A stretch of 64,000 nt of DNA, taken from the NCBI RefSeq assembly GCF_038900055.1, contig NZ_JBBMQM010000001.1, positions 992,001 to 1,056,000 on the forward strand, written 5' to 3'. Shown here in pieces: positions 44,641-53,805 of the stretch (its first letter is position 1; every line of letters starts with the position of its first letter). A program made the translations under genes and the position numbers. Under the pieces are notes generated by a model. The model did not search any database and was not told the DNA's origin. It saw nothing but the letters and a program-made list of their open reading frames with translations. This DNA is from Henriciella sp. AS95. Its GTDB lineage: Bacteria > Pseudomonadota > Alphaproteobacteria > Caulobacterales > Hyphomonadaceae.

Positions 44641-44971
44641 GCCCGCGCACTTTTCTTTCCAATGGCACCGGCGCATCGCGTCCGCTACTCTAGGCGGCGC
44701 GTCAGTTTGATCTGCCCGCAGCTTCCCGCTTCCGTGTTTCAGAACAGTTTGCACGCAGCTTTGCCTAAAAAGTGTGGCGACCGGCCTCCCTGAAGAGGGG
44801 AGGTTAGATCCACCTTGGCGCGAGACTGCTCTCCCATTTACGCGATGCCCGGAACATCTCACAACCAAACGGCTGATAGCCCCCACCGCGCGACCGATGT
44901 CGATCTTGACTTGAAGGAAGCGCGCGCGGGGATAATCAAACAATAAATTACAGTAGAATCAGAGTGCGCCG
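44641..44971. other. Intergenic region before the hydrolase-LuxR gene
   Basis: 331 bp without a gene. A small hairpin, CCTCCC/GGGAGG, is at 44785-44803, and the last 40 bases before the regulator start are AT-rich (likely promoter). No CTCACCC-type palindrome is found here. Confidence 0.45.
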
Positions 44972-46789
44972 ATGATCAGATCTCACATCGTCTCCGATGA
45001 CGGAACCGTGCTGCAGCACATCTTCTGCCGCTCGGACAACCCTTCCGGAAAGACGGCGTTCGTCACGCACACACAAGCGCAGCACTCATTAAATCTCCTC
45101 AAGACGATCAAGGGGCTCGCAAACCGTGGTTTCGATGTTCATGCCGTCGACCTTCGCGGCCATGGTCATTCGTCCGGAAAGAAGGCGCCGCTTGGCCATA
45201 TGCAGATCGACAAGGGCTGGGACCTTCTGGTCGCAGACCTTCGCAAGGCGTTTAAAGTCGCCTTCGACGGTACGAACTGGGACGAGCGCCTCATCGTTGC
45301 GCCAAATATCGGCACGTCCCTGACACTCGACATTCTCAAGACCTGGCCGGACCTCGCCAAGAACATTGTGCTCTCTTCGCCGCCGCCTTCGGAGCCGCGC
45401 CTGATGCGGATGGGCCAGGCTTTCACGAAAGCGAGAACACTTTTCCACGGTGAGGACAATCAGGACGAGCTGACCCTGCAACAGCTTTACCGCTTCCTGG
45501 GCCTACATCTTGAGAGCCAGTCTTCCTTGATCGATGTGGTGTCGTCCGACCCCGAAATTGTCCGCGAGCTGATGAGCGACCCCTATGCCTGGCCGATCCC
45601 GACGACCGGCTATTTCCATGAGATGTTTCGCGGCATCGAGCGGGGCTGGACCTGGGATGAGGGGCAGTCTGTGAAGGCCGGGACGCGGTTCCTGCTGCTA
45701 TATGGCGGTGAGGATCCGGTCAGCGCGCGCGGACTTTTCATTGAGCCGATGATGCGCACGCTGTTAGCGATCGGGAGCGACGATGTCGGAGCTTATTGTA
45801 TCCCGGAAGGCCGGGGCGGTCTGCTGATCGAGGAAGAGCGATTCCAGATCTCGTCGCTCCTGGCACGCTGGGAAAGCGGCGACCTGCCGATCAGGACGAT
45901 GTCGCAGATGAAAGCGGAATTCCAGGTCCCAGAAGGCCAGAGCGGTCTGCATGTGGTCAGCTCCACCATGCTTGAGCGGCTTGGCTCCACGCCCCGGTCC
46001 GATATCCGTTCGGAAGACCTTGTTGAGCTTTGTTACACTGCCATCGACAGTGAACGCCACTGGACCGAAGCGCTCTACCAGCTCGCTTTCGAAATCGCCC
46101 ATTCCAGCGAGTTCGATAATGACCGGGTCGGCGACATGCTGCGCCAGATCATGCCGCACTGGCAGCGGGCCTTCATGCTGAGCAAGCAGATGATGCAGAA
46201 TGCGGTTATCGGCAGTATCCTGCAGGACATCATCGGCCGGTTCGGGATCGGGATCGGAATTTTTACGACCGATTCAAACCTTCTCTATGGAAACCCGGCT
46301 TTCTATCAGGCGCTTGACCGGCACTTCGGGGGTGAAGGCGCAGACCCGCTGAGGGCCTTGGGTAAATGTGTTCTTGAGCAACCAAAGACCGATCGCAGGG
46401 AGACGCTTCTGGTCAAGGGTGACGAGACTGTCGGCTTTTTCTTCCATCCGCCGATCATGCACAAGATGGGCATGGTGCCGAGCACGGGATCAGGCGTCGT
46501 GATCCTGATAGACCGCGCAGAGGAGGCGGTCGCAAGCGAGGATCAGAAGGAATTGTTGAGGCTTGCCTATGGTCTCACGGACAAGGAGGCCGAAACGACC
46601 CTGCTTGTCTCAAGGGGGCTTTCGCCCGACCGCATTTCAGAGAAGCTTGCCGTATCTGTGAACACGGTGCGCACGCACCTGAAATCGGTGTTCGAGAAGA
46701 TGAATGTCAGAAGCCAGAGTGAACTTGTCTCGAGGCTTCTGAGCGGCGCCTTTTCGCTCGTGCTCGACGGTTCGCCGGAGCGGACCTAG
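44972..46789 (+). CDS. Alpha/beta-hydrolase-LuxR fusion regulator with degenerate active site
   Basis: A 605-residue one-component regulator. Residues 1-275 look like an alpha/beta-hydrolase (VDLRGHGHSSGKKAPLG, FLLLYGGEDPVSARGLF). The nucleophile elbow, normally G-x-S-x-G, reads IVAPNIGTSLT with Ile113 in the Ser position. The histidine position reads PEGRGGLL instead of G-H-G; the acid Asp (GGEDPVS) remains. So it is probably a non-catalytic ligand-binding fold. A PAS-like middle (FGIGIGIFTTDSNLLYGNPA) follows, then a LuxR/GerE HTH at about 540-600 (LTDKEAETTLLVSRGLSPDR, VNTVRTHLKSVFEKMNVRSQ). Two lipoprotein genes and three palindromes flank it. Ligand unknown. Confidence 0.85.
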   Translation: MIRSHIVSDDGTVLQHIFCRSDNPSGKTAFVTHTQAQHSLNLLKTIKGLANRGFDVHAVDLRGHGHSSGKKAPLGHMQIDKGWDLLVADLRKAFKVAFDGTNWDERLIVAPNIGTSLTLDILKTWPDLAKNIVLSSPPPSEPRLMRMGQAFTKARTLFHGEDNQDELTLQQLYRFLGLHLESQSSLIDVVSSDPEIVRELMSDPYAWPIPTTGYFHEMFRGIERGWTWDEGQSVKAGTRFLLLYGGEDPVSARGLFIEPMMRTLLAIGSDDVGAYCIPEGRGGLLIEEERFQISSLLARWESGDLPIRTMSQMKAEFQVPEGQSGLHVVSSTMLERLGSTPRSDIRSEDLVELCYTAIDSERHWTEALYQLAFEIAHSSEFDNDRVGDMLRQIMPHWQRAFMLSKQMMQNAVIGSILQDIIGRFGIGIGIFTTDSNLLYGNPAFYQALDRHFGGEGADPLRALGKCVLEQPKTDRRETLLVKGDETVGFFFHPPIMHKMGMVPSTGSGVVILIDRAEEAVASEDQKELLRLAYGLTDKEAETTLLVSRGLSPDRISEKLAVSVNTVRTHLKSVFEKMNVRSQSELVSRLLSGAFSLVLDGSPERT

Positions 46790-47403
46790 CGGTAGCCGCA
46801 TTCCTCCAGCTTATTGCTGTAGCGGCCGGATATGTCGCTAAGGTCGGTCAAACGCGAGTCCGGGCCATAGCCGACCCAGCTCTGATATTTACCTTCTGCG
46901 CCACGGGCGTCGAAAGCGTGCTGAATGGAAAACCATTCGACCAGTTCGCTATCGCTTTCTGACGCGAGGAAGGCATCGACCGCGCAGTCGCATGTCTCAT
47001 CGCTTTGGCGATAGCGCTCCTTGCAGGTCGCGAATATGGCGGTTCGGACGTCGTTGTTGCGCGAGCAGGCCCAGAGCCAGGGGTTGAGGCCGGGGTTAGC
47101 TTCACGCACTGTGGGGATCAGCGCGACGCCGCGATCAAAATTCTCTTCGCCGCAAATATCGGTCAGCTTGTTCATGGTGCATTCGCCATAGTCGCTCTCG
47201 AAGGGCGCCATCGCTTTGGCGATGCGAGGGTCGCACCCGTCTTCCTTGACGAGCGAGCGGGCAAAACCGTTGAGCTCGGACATTTTGACCTCGCCGGAGC
47301 CAGCCGGGGCGCTTGCCGCTGCCCCGTCGCTGGGGGCACCGTCGCTGCACCCACCCAGTAGAGAGACCATCAAGCCAAGTGCCAAAGCCTGTGTCCTGAG
47401 CAT
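46786..47403 (-). CDS. Hypothetical cysteine-rich lipoprotein
   Basis: About 205 residues from the ATG at 47403. The signal ends GLMVSLLGGC (lipobox). A Gly/Ala/Ser-rich linker is followed by a helical domain with many cysteines (EDGCDPRIAKAM, YGECTMNKLTDICG, LWACSRNN, FATCKERYRQSDETCDCAVD), which could form several disulphides in the periplasm. No known family. It converges on the hydrolase-LuxR gene (stop codons overlap). Two CTCACCC-type palindromes lie 123 and 203 bases upstream of its start. The longer frame to 47493 lacks a signal start. Confidence 0.75.
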   Translation of the reverse strand: MLRTQALALGLMVSLLGGCSDGAPSDGAAASAPAGSGEVKMSELNGFARSLVKEDGCDPRIAKAMAPFESDYGECTMNKLTDICGEENFDRGVALIPTVREANPGLNPWLWACSRNNDVRTAIFATCKERYRQSDETCDCAVDAFLASESDSELVEWFSIQHAFDARGAEGKYQSWVGYGPDSRLTDLSDISGRYSNKLEECGYR

Positions 47404-47525
47404 GATTGCCTGACCTTCCTGTTCCAACGAGCCATCGCGACCCGGCGGTCCCACTGCGACTGCGTCCCCCCACGGGCCCCAGCCTGCTTCCAAAGGCAGG
47501 ATTAGAAGCAGCCGTCCCGCTGCAC

Positions 47526-47543
47526 CTCACCCAAATTGGTGAC
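47526..47543. promoter_or_regulatory. 18-bp palindrome, copy 2
   Basis: CTCACCCAAATTGGTGAC matches copy 1 in outer arms with one mismatch pair at the edge and one inner. It is 123 bases before the cysteine-rich lipoprotein gene. Confidence 0.5.
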
Positions 47544-47605
47544 CGGGATGAATTTATCGGGGCTCGCTGCGGACGCGCAGCGATCTGCAGGCGCTGTGAG
47601 TGCAC

Positions 47606-47623
47606 CTCATTCTTTTGGGTGAG
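47606..47623. promoter_or_regulatory. 18-bp palindrome, copy 3
   Basis: CTCATTCTTTTGGGTGAG; the right arm is identical to copy 1 and the left arm has two changes. Copies 2 and 3 share the leading TGCACCTCA and lie 80 bp apart, about eight helical turns. Confidence 0.5.
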
Positions 47624-47649
47624 CGCCCTTCACATGGCTGGTTGGTAGA

Positions 47650-48138
47650 TTCCAGGCAAGGAGACTGGACTCATGGGGCTGACCAAAAAACCAAACACGG
47701 GCTGGACGGAGCTGGGCTAAGCCGGCGCTCTCTTCTGACCGGGGCTGCCAAGGCCAGTCTTTTCGGTCTGGAAGGAAGTTCAGGCTGCGCTTCGTGCAAG
47801 CGCTGACCATTCGGTGGGGCGGGCCGCAGCGGGGTCGGCGGCCAGTGTAATTTCGTCGCGCAGGCGCACGAGCTGGAAGATGTCCGGTCGAGCAGGATCT
47901 GGCGCTCGCGCTGGAGTATTTGCAACTTCAGACGGCAAACTGGGTTGGGCGTTTCCGATATGCCCTGAAAGGCCTTTCATCGCCTCCCGAGTTCGAACGT
48001 TTCAAAGCCCACTTTGTCAGACTGGACCTCAATAAGGCTTCCACACTCGAGGACCGCCTGACAAGACGGCTCGTCGTTCAAAGCCTGAAGGACACTCAGT
48101 CCACGGCCCGGGCGACGATGAAGAACAGCACTGCATAA
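47650..48138 (+). pseudogene. Degraded coding region, unidentified
   Basis: Short frames in this stretch appear to join into one decayed protein: LSRRSLLTGAAKASLFGLEG (47723 on, twin-arginine-like), then ALRASADHSVGRAAAGSAAS, then QDLALALEYLQLQTANWVGR up to the stop at 48136-48138. Each is in a different frame. The last part (47920-48138, FRYALKGLSSPPEFERFKAH) is the longest. No family is recognised, and the whole may be non-coding. It lies between the third palindrome and the S41 peptidase gene. Confidence 0.3.
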
Positions 48139-48155
48139 GCGCAAAGCTTTGCGGA

Positions 48156-49547
48156 CTAATTGTGTTCAGCTTCAATCATGTTGGAGACAAACTCCATCAT
48201 CGAATCCTCGCCGTACAGGACATCATCAACGGTGTAGGATAGCGGTATGTCCGGTTGCACCGCCTCATCGAGAGACAGGCTGGGCGCGGCAACGTCAAAC
48301 CGCATCCGGGCAATGCTGTACTCAATGCCGTGCACGGTTGAACTAAAGTTCTGCGCACCGTCATTCGTGGATGCATTTCCGCCCATCGCCTCACCGACAA
48401 TGGTGCCCATACCATGTTCCTTGAAAAGGGCGGCAAAATGCGGCGCCGTGGAGACCGTATTTCCATCCACTAATAGAAAGACAGGAGCATCAAGACCCAC
48501 ATCCACCGGCCGCTGGGTGTCGAACAGCTCCAGCACTCCTCGCTTGTCAGCCTGATCTGACCAGTAAACAAACGGGTCCTCAGCGAGGCGCCTTAAGACG
48601 TACGCGACCGCTAAACCAGAGCCGCCATGATTGCCCCGAATATCGATGATCAGTGCAGGTCGGTCCTTTTCCACAACATCGGCGAGTGCAGAGCCGACGA
48701 AGTCTGCGAAGACCTGACCCTGGTCGCCATAATAGGCAAACGACCGGATCGTCATAATGCCGGCGCCAGTTTCGAGATCCTCTCGATAGCAAAGCCCTTC
48801 CTGGCAAAGTGCGGCTGGATTGATGACGGGTTTAGACGAAAAGTCCGTGAGAGGCTTGAGCTCAGTGGGCGCGGTCTGCCCAACCAGTGTAAGCTGGTAA
48901 GCGTCCGGAAAACCAAGCGCGTAGGTCAGGTAAGCCGTCGCATAATAGTTGAACGCATAGTCCTTGAAGGTTTCAGCCACGCCCTCTGCGCTGATGTGCG
49001 GGAGTATTATCGTTCGCAGGTCATCGATGCTTTGGCCGTTAATGCTCGCGATCTCATCGCCTTTTTCCAGTCGGTCTGAATTGGCAAGCGGGTCCAGAAC
49101 GAAAAGCTGCTCGCCCACGAAACGCACATCTACGGGAAACCGGTCTTCGACTTCGATCAGGGCGTTTTCCTGATTGAAGTATGACATACCCGTATGTCCG
49201 CACTGAATGCTGGCGAGAATTTCACTAGCCGCCCATAGCGCATCCGCGCGGGAAGACTCCGGGCCCATGCTCTCCACGCTGGACGCGACAAGCCGATCGA
49301 AATCGGGCTCTGAAATATATCGAAACGGCCGCGGATGCTCCGATTTGATCCGCTCTGCGAGTTCCTGCAAATCTGCTTTGTAACCGGCTGTCTCAGTCTG
49401 ACTTTCGGTGGAAGAGTGGGACGTCTTTAGCTCAGGCTCCGCAACGATTGCAGGCGATGTACAGCCCGCCAGCGTCAGGCCCGCGCACAGGGCGAGCAGC
49501 CCGCCACCAAGCATGGCTTTTCTCGACGATCTCTTCGATTTCAACAT
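48156..49547 (-). CDS. S41 family peptidase, lipoprotein
   Basis: About 463 residues from ATG 49547 (AGAGGGA upstream; an ATG two codons earlier is in frame). The signal ends GLTLAGC (lipobox). A PDZ-like region is at about 150-230 (GDEIASINGQSIDDLRTIIL). The tail-specific-protease core follows: IDIRGNHGGSGLAVAYVLRR, then LVDGNTVSTAPHFAALFKEH with the probable catalytic Ser, then VGEAMGGNASTND. Family members cut C-termini of periplasmic proteins or act as tricorn-like hydrolases. It is 120 bp downstream of a membrane AraC regulator on the same strand and may be its target. Confidence 0.88.
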   Translation of the reverse strand: MLKSKRSSRKAMLGGGLLALCAGLTLAGCTSPAIVAEPELKTSHSSTESQTETAGYKADLQELAERIKSEHPRPFRYISEPDFDRLVASSVESMGPESSRADALWAASEILASIQCGHTGMSYFNQENALIEVEDRFPVDVRFVGEQLFVLDPLANSDRLEKGDEIASINGQSIDDLRTIILPHISAEGVAETFKDYAFNYYATAYLTYALGFPDAYQLTLVGQTAPTELKPLTDFSSKPVINPAALCQEGLCYREDLETGAGIMTIRSFAYYGDQGQVFADFVGSALADVVEKDRPALIIDIRGNHGGSGLAVAYVLRRLAEDPFVYWSDQADKRGVLELFDTQRPVDVGLDAPVFLLVDGNTVSTAPHFAALFKEHGMGTIVGEAMGGNASTNDGAQNFSSTVHGIEYSIARMRFDVAAPSLSLDEAVQPDIPLSYTVDDVLYGEDSMMEFVSNMIEAEHN

Positions 49548-49672
49548 CCGCATTCCCTCTGGTCATTTTCGCAAGATGCCCATGGTACTGCGCTGCGCCG
49601 CGAACGCTCCTTTCCATGCTTGTTGAAATCGCGGAAAAGCTGATCGAAACCGCGTATCATCGAGAATGAAGG

Positions 49673-50719
49673 CTATGACGGGTGCGGACCAAGCTGGCGG
49701 GCCCGATATTCGCTCGGGGTGATCCCTTCGCTCTCACGAAAGGCGCGGTTGAACGGCGCAAGCGACTTGAAACCGCAGTCGAGCGCTAATGTCTGAATGG
49801 GCAGATGCCGCTTACCCTCATCGCAGAGCCAGACCTTCATTTCAGCAATGCGCAAGGCGTTCACATAAGTGCTGAAGTTCTGAAAACCGAGTGTTCCGTT
49901 GATCAGTGCCCTGAGGCGGTGTTGCGTCACGCCGAGTTCCGAAGCCAGGCTGACAATGCTTAGCCCGCGTCTCTTGAAAGCACTCTGCTCTATCATCACG
50001 CGGTCGAGCTTCTCCTTCAACGCTGCGTCTGACGCTGAGATGTTCGACGGGCTCAGGCCAGCTTCATGGAAGCGGACACCATTTGTGTTCGCCTGTAGAA
50101 GCCACACCGCCCCAATCGCAATGGCCGGCCAAATCGATACGACCTTGAATGTCTCCGCAGCGATCCCGTCACGGCCAACAAGGAAGGGCTCAGAGACGGC
50201 AGCAACCATGACAACAAAGATGATCGTCAGAACGAAAAAGAGGCGGGACCGGCGCCTTTCAGCCACAAGGTCGTCGGGCCACTCTCGAAGGGTCGCAAAG
50301 ATCAAATGTCCGATCAGAAGGATGGACGTCACGCTCACAAATGAGATCAGCCACGCTGGCACGAGTGGCACGAGTCCAAACTCAGCGAACCGGATCCAGA
50401 AAATCGGGCCTGTATAGGCAAGACCCACAATGACGTGAGCAGCGCGCAGCTGGAATTCCCTCTGGTAGAGCGACAAGGCAAATAGCCAAACAAGGACGAG
50501 ATGGGGCACATCAAGCAGGCGAGCGGCCACATGTATCGATGACGGGGCGCGAAATTCCTCGAGCGTATACCCGACAAACAGTGCCGCTACGCTCAAACAG
50601 GCAAGCAGCAAATAGGGAGCGCTTCGCCAGGCCCGATTGTCTCGAATTGTGAGCACAGCGATGAGTGCGAGCGCACCAATTCCTGAAAATCGAAAAAGCG
50701 CATCCAAGAACATGTTCAT
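49673..50719 (-). CDS. AraC family regulator with 7-helix membrane domain
   Basis: About 348 residues. The N-terminal 215 residues contain about seven hydrophobic helices (FSGIGALALIAVLTIR, APYLLLACLSVAALFVGYTL, LVLVWLFALSLYQREFQL, FFVLTIIFVVMVAAVSEPFL). The C-terminal AraC HTH region has SIVSLASELGVTQHRLRALI and IQTLALDCGFKSLAPFNRAF with GITPSEYRARQ. This is a membrane-bound regulator type in which the sensor is integral. The start is ATG 50719; 50713 is also possible. The S41 peptidase gene follows at 125 bp. Confidence 0.88.
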   Translation of the reverse strand: MNMFLDALFRFSGIGALALIAVLTIRDNRAWRSAPYLLLACLSVAALFVGYTLEEFRAPSSIHVAARLLDVPHLVLVWLFALSLYQREFQLRAAHVIVGLAYTGPIFWIRFAEFGLVPLVPAWLISFVSVTSILLIGHLIFATLREWPDDLVAERRRSRLFFVLTIIFVVMVAAVSEPFLVGRDGIAAETFKVVSIWPAIAIGAVWLLQANTNGVRFHEAGLSPSNISASDAALKEKLDRVMIEQSAFKRRGLSIVSLASELGVTQHRLRALINGTLGFQNFSTYVNALRIAEMKVWLCDEGKRHLPIQTLALDCGFKSLAPFNRAFRESEGITPSEYRARQLGPHPS

Positions 50720-50963
50720 CAACTGACCGGAAATACGCTGAATTCGGGAAACTGGCTGGCCGAGATATCAATCGGGGCGGCCCCGACTGAAGTGGGTGTG
50801 GCCGTCAGAATTGGAATAATTCTTGAGTGAGTCGTAGGCGGACGCAAACTTTTGAGGATTCGGCATCCGTCGCCCGCTTACCTTCGCCATAGGCCGGCGG
50901 ATGGGCCACCCCGCTCATTTTCTGAGATCTACTGACATTTCCCGACGGGCCCAGAAGACGACT

Positions 50964-51953
50964 TTAGAACTTACCGCCTTGCTTGCACTTTGCATCTACC
51001 TGGAGCTGCCTTGTGTCGCTTGGGGTGTGATCGAACTGTTGGCGATAGACGCGTGAGAAGTAAGGCGCGCTATTGAATCCCCAATTGAAGGCAATCTCTG
51101 TAATCGTCATATGGTTGAGCGCCGGGTCCTTCAGTGATGAATAGCACGCCATCAGCCGGCGCCGCAGGATCCATTGCGATACGGTGTACTCTGTCGCCTC
51201 GAACAGCTTGTGCAGATAGCGCGGGCTGATGCCGAAAGCGCCGGCGATCTTGCCGGGCGAAAGGTCGGGATCGCGCAGATTGTTGACGATATAATCCTGG
51301 ATCCGCCGGTGCATCGTCTTGTGAATCGATGACTTGAAGTCGCCTGCTTTGTCAGGCCGTATGGCGGCGCTGATGAGATCCAGCGTCGCTGCCTCGGTAC
51401 TCAGTTTTTCGGCCTCATCCGACCAGGGCAGCACTTCGCTCAACGCCTGCAGATGGGACGCGAGCAACAGGCCAAGCCCCGAGCGTCCGCTGATCCTCTG
51501 GGCACAGACATCTTCAATGCTCGACGAGTACAGCCTGAGCTTGTTGTGAGGGATGAGAAGCGAAATCTGGCGTACGGGGCCGGTCGAGCTGAACTCGCAA
51601 GGCCGGGTCGCATCCCAGACTGAAAGCTCACCCGGTTCAAGCAGGACTTCATGGCCGTCCTGGACCAGGCGCTGTCCTCCAGCGAGCATCAGGATCACGC
51701 CGTAAAACGTGTCGCTGAGATGGCGGATATGCGTGCTTGTCCTATGGCCGGAAAGCCCGAAGCCAACGTTCACATCCGTAAAGCCGACATCGCCGATCCG
51801 TTCCTGCCGGAAACGGGCGTCGAAGGCCTGTCTGTCCGGACGGTCCAGTGCCCAGTTGGAATGAACGGCACAAAGCCGTTCACAGAAATCCGAGAAGCTT
51901 ACCTTTTCGAGGCGAACTTCGCGGTTGTCGATAGAGTGATTGCTCTCGTGCAT
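50964..51953 (-). CDS. AraC family regulator (NphR/FeaR-like)
   Basis: About 329 residues. The N-terminal ligand domain is of the AraC-binding-2 type (TFYGVILMLAGGQRLVQDGH, LEPGELSVWDATRPCEFSST). The C-terminal HTH pair is SPGKIAGAFGISPRYLHKLF and ITEIAFNWGFNSAPYFSRVY, then QFDHTPSDTRQ. This type controls aromatic or amine catabolic operons. It is divergent from the acyl-CoA synthetase operon with a 190-bp intergenic region, so it is the likely local activator. GGGAGG precedes the start; a GTG one codon earlier is possible. Confidence 0.9.
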   Translation of the reverse strand: MHESNHSIDNREVRLEKVSFSDFCERLCAVHSNWALDRPDRQAFDARFRQERIGDVGFTDVNVGFGLSGHRTSTHIRHLSDTFYGVILMLAGGQRLVQDGHEVLLEPGELSVWDATRPCEFSSTGPVRQISLLIPHNKLRLYSSSIEDVCAQRISGRSGLGLLLASHLQALSEVLPWSDEAEKLSTEAATLDLISAAIRPDKAGDFKSSIHKTMHRRIQDYIVNNLRDPDLSPGKIAGAFGISPRYLHKLFEATEYTVSQWILRRRLMACYSSLKDPALNHMTITEIAFNWGFNSAPYFSRVYRQQFDHTPSDTRQLQVDAKCKQGGKF

Positions 51954-52146
51954 CACTGTTACCGCCTCCCTTGTTTGTTTTTCTTCTTGTTATTTCTGGG
52001 ACCTTACTCGCAAACCGCCGCCTTTCAAAACGTCCCGAGAGCTTTGTGCACTGAGGGAAAAGACACCTGTCACTCCAGGGTAAGCGCGCGTCCGGAAATC
52101 TGCGCGTAATCGGCATCATAAGAACATAGGGAGGAGGAAACCCGCT

Positions 52147-53787
52147 TTGTCTGATTACCTGATGCAGGACATTCAGCTGCGCATCCCGGACATTCTCCGG
52201 TATGCCGCCGAGCAACATGGCGATCTCACCATGCCCTCGCTCGACGAGGAAGGACGCTGGAATCGGGACACCTACAGCAATGCCTGGCACCGAGCCAGAC
52301 AGCTTGCTGGCGCCATCGCATCGCTCGGTCTGGACCATCAGAGCCGTATCGCCTCGCTCGCGCTCAATACGCGCCGGCACATGGAACTCTATTACGGCGT
52401 GACCGCCGCCGGCCACATCCTTCATACGATCAATCCACGCTTCAGCGCCGAGCAGATTCGCTTCACCGTCGAACAGGCCGATGACGCCGTCATCTTCTTC
52501 GATCCAGCCTTTTCGCAACAGGCCGAAGCAATCGCGAAGGACTGCCCGTCAGTCCAGATGTTTGTGGCGCTCTGCCCGGCAGATCATCTGCCAGACCTGA
52601 CGCTGCCCGGCCTGACCGACTATGAAAGCTTCATCGCGGCGGCAGCGCCCGATGACGGCCCGTCCGACTTATCCGAGCGGGATGGCGCGTTTCTTTGCTA
52701 CACATCCGGAACGACGGGCAATCCAAAGGGCGTTCTATACTCCCATCGCTCCTGTATGATCCACGCCCTCGCCGCCAGCGCCCCTGGCAACTTCGGTATT
52801 GGTCCAGGCGACGTGGTTCTACCCTGCGCGTCCATGTACCATGCGACGGCATGGGCCCTTCCGATGGTCGCGCCGATGAATGGGGCCCGGCTCGTCATGC
52901 CGGGAAGCAAGCTGGATGGCGAAACGCTGCTTGAGCTGTGCGCCAGTGAAGGTGTGACACACGCCTGGGGCGTCCCGACGATCTGGAAGGCCGTGCTCGA
53001 CGCAGCCCTGCATAGCAACCGTAAGCTGCCGGCGCTGCGCCGCCTTTATGTTGGCGGCTCTGCGGTCCCACCACAGCTGAAACGCGACTTTGCCGAGCAT
53101 CTCGATGTGGAAATCGTGCAGATATGGGGCATGACGGAGACCAGCCCGCTCGGTGTGATTGGCACGCCCAGCGCTGCCCTGAAGCAGCAGTCCTCCCAAA
53201 CACAGGATGAAGTTCTTCACGCCAAGCAGGGCCGCGTGCCCTACGGCATCGAGCTCAACATCGTGGACGAAGACGGCAGGACCCTGCCGCGTGACGGCGC
53301 CGCCAGCGGACGGCTGATGGTGCGCGGCCCATGGGTCGTCAACCAGTATTTCGGGCACGAAGCGCCCGTCACGGATGAGCAGGGCTGGTTTGATACCGGC
53401 GATGTCGCGACGATCGATCCACTTGGCTACATGCAGATCACCGATCGGACCAAGGACATCATCAAGTCAGGCGGCGAGTGGATCAGTTCGATCGAGCTCG
53501 AGAACACCGCTGTCGAACACCCCGACATCACATCTGCGGCCGCGATCGGCCTGCCTCATCCCAAATGGGATGAGCGTCCGCTGCTCGTCTTTTCAAAGAA
53601 AGCTGGAAGCGCCGTGTCCTCGGCCGACGCGCTGGCATTTTTATCGTCACAACTGCCGAAATGGTGGGTGCCGGAGGACGCGGTCATCGCTGACGAACTA
53701 CCCCTCACAGCAACCGGGAAGGTCGACAAGAAGCAATTACGGCAGATCCATGCCGAGCATTATCAGAAACACGAAAAACAAGATTAG
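52147..53787 (+). CDS. AMP-dependent acyl-CoA synthetase
   Basis: A 546-residue ANL-superfamily ligase starting at TTG 52147 behind GGAGGAGG. The P-loop is [18 protein letters not shown], the A5 motif [10 protein letters not shown], the A7/A8 region [20 protein letters not shown] followed by [16 protein letters not shown], and the catalytic Lys in [11 protein letters not shown]. It activates a carboxylic acid to its CoA thioester; the chain type cannot be read, though it resembles medium/long-chain ligases. It is the first gene of the plus-strand catabolic operon and lies 18 bp before the TonB receptor. Confidence 0.92.
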   Translation: MSDYLMQDIQLRIPDILRYAAEQHGDLTMPSLDEEGRWNRDTYSNAWHRARQLAGAIASLGLDHQSRIASLALNTRRHMELYYGVTAAGHILHTINPRFSAEQIRFTVEQADDAVIFFDPAFSQQAEAIAKDCPSVQMFVALCPADHLPDLTLPGLTDYESFIAAAAPDDGPSDLSERDGAFLCYTSGTTGNPKGVLYSHRSCMIHALAASAPGNFGIGPGDVVLPCASMYHATAWALPMVAPMNGARLVMPGSKLDGETLLELCASEGVTHAWGVPTIWKAVLDAALHSNRKLPALRRLYVGGSAVPPQLKRDFAEHLDVEIVQIWGMTETSPLGVIGTPSAALKQQSSQTQDEVLHAKQGRVPYGIELNIVDEDGRTLPRDGAASGRLMVRGPWVVNQYFGHEAPVTDEQGWFDTGDVATIDPLGYMQITDRTKDIIKSGGEWISSIELENTAVEHPDITSAAAIGLPHPKWDERPLLVFSKKAGSAVSSADALAFLSSQLPKWWVPEDAVIADELPLTATGKVDKKQLRQIHAEHYQKHEKQD

Positions 53788-53805
53788 AGTTCTGGGAGGA
53801 ATTCC

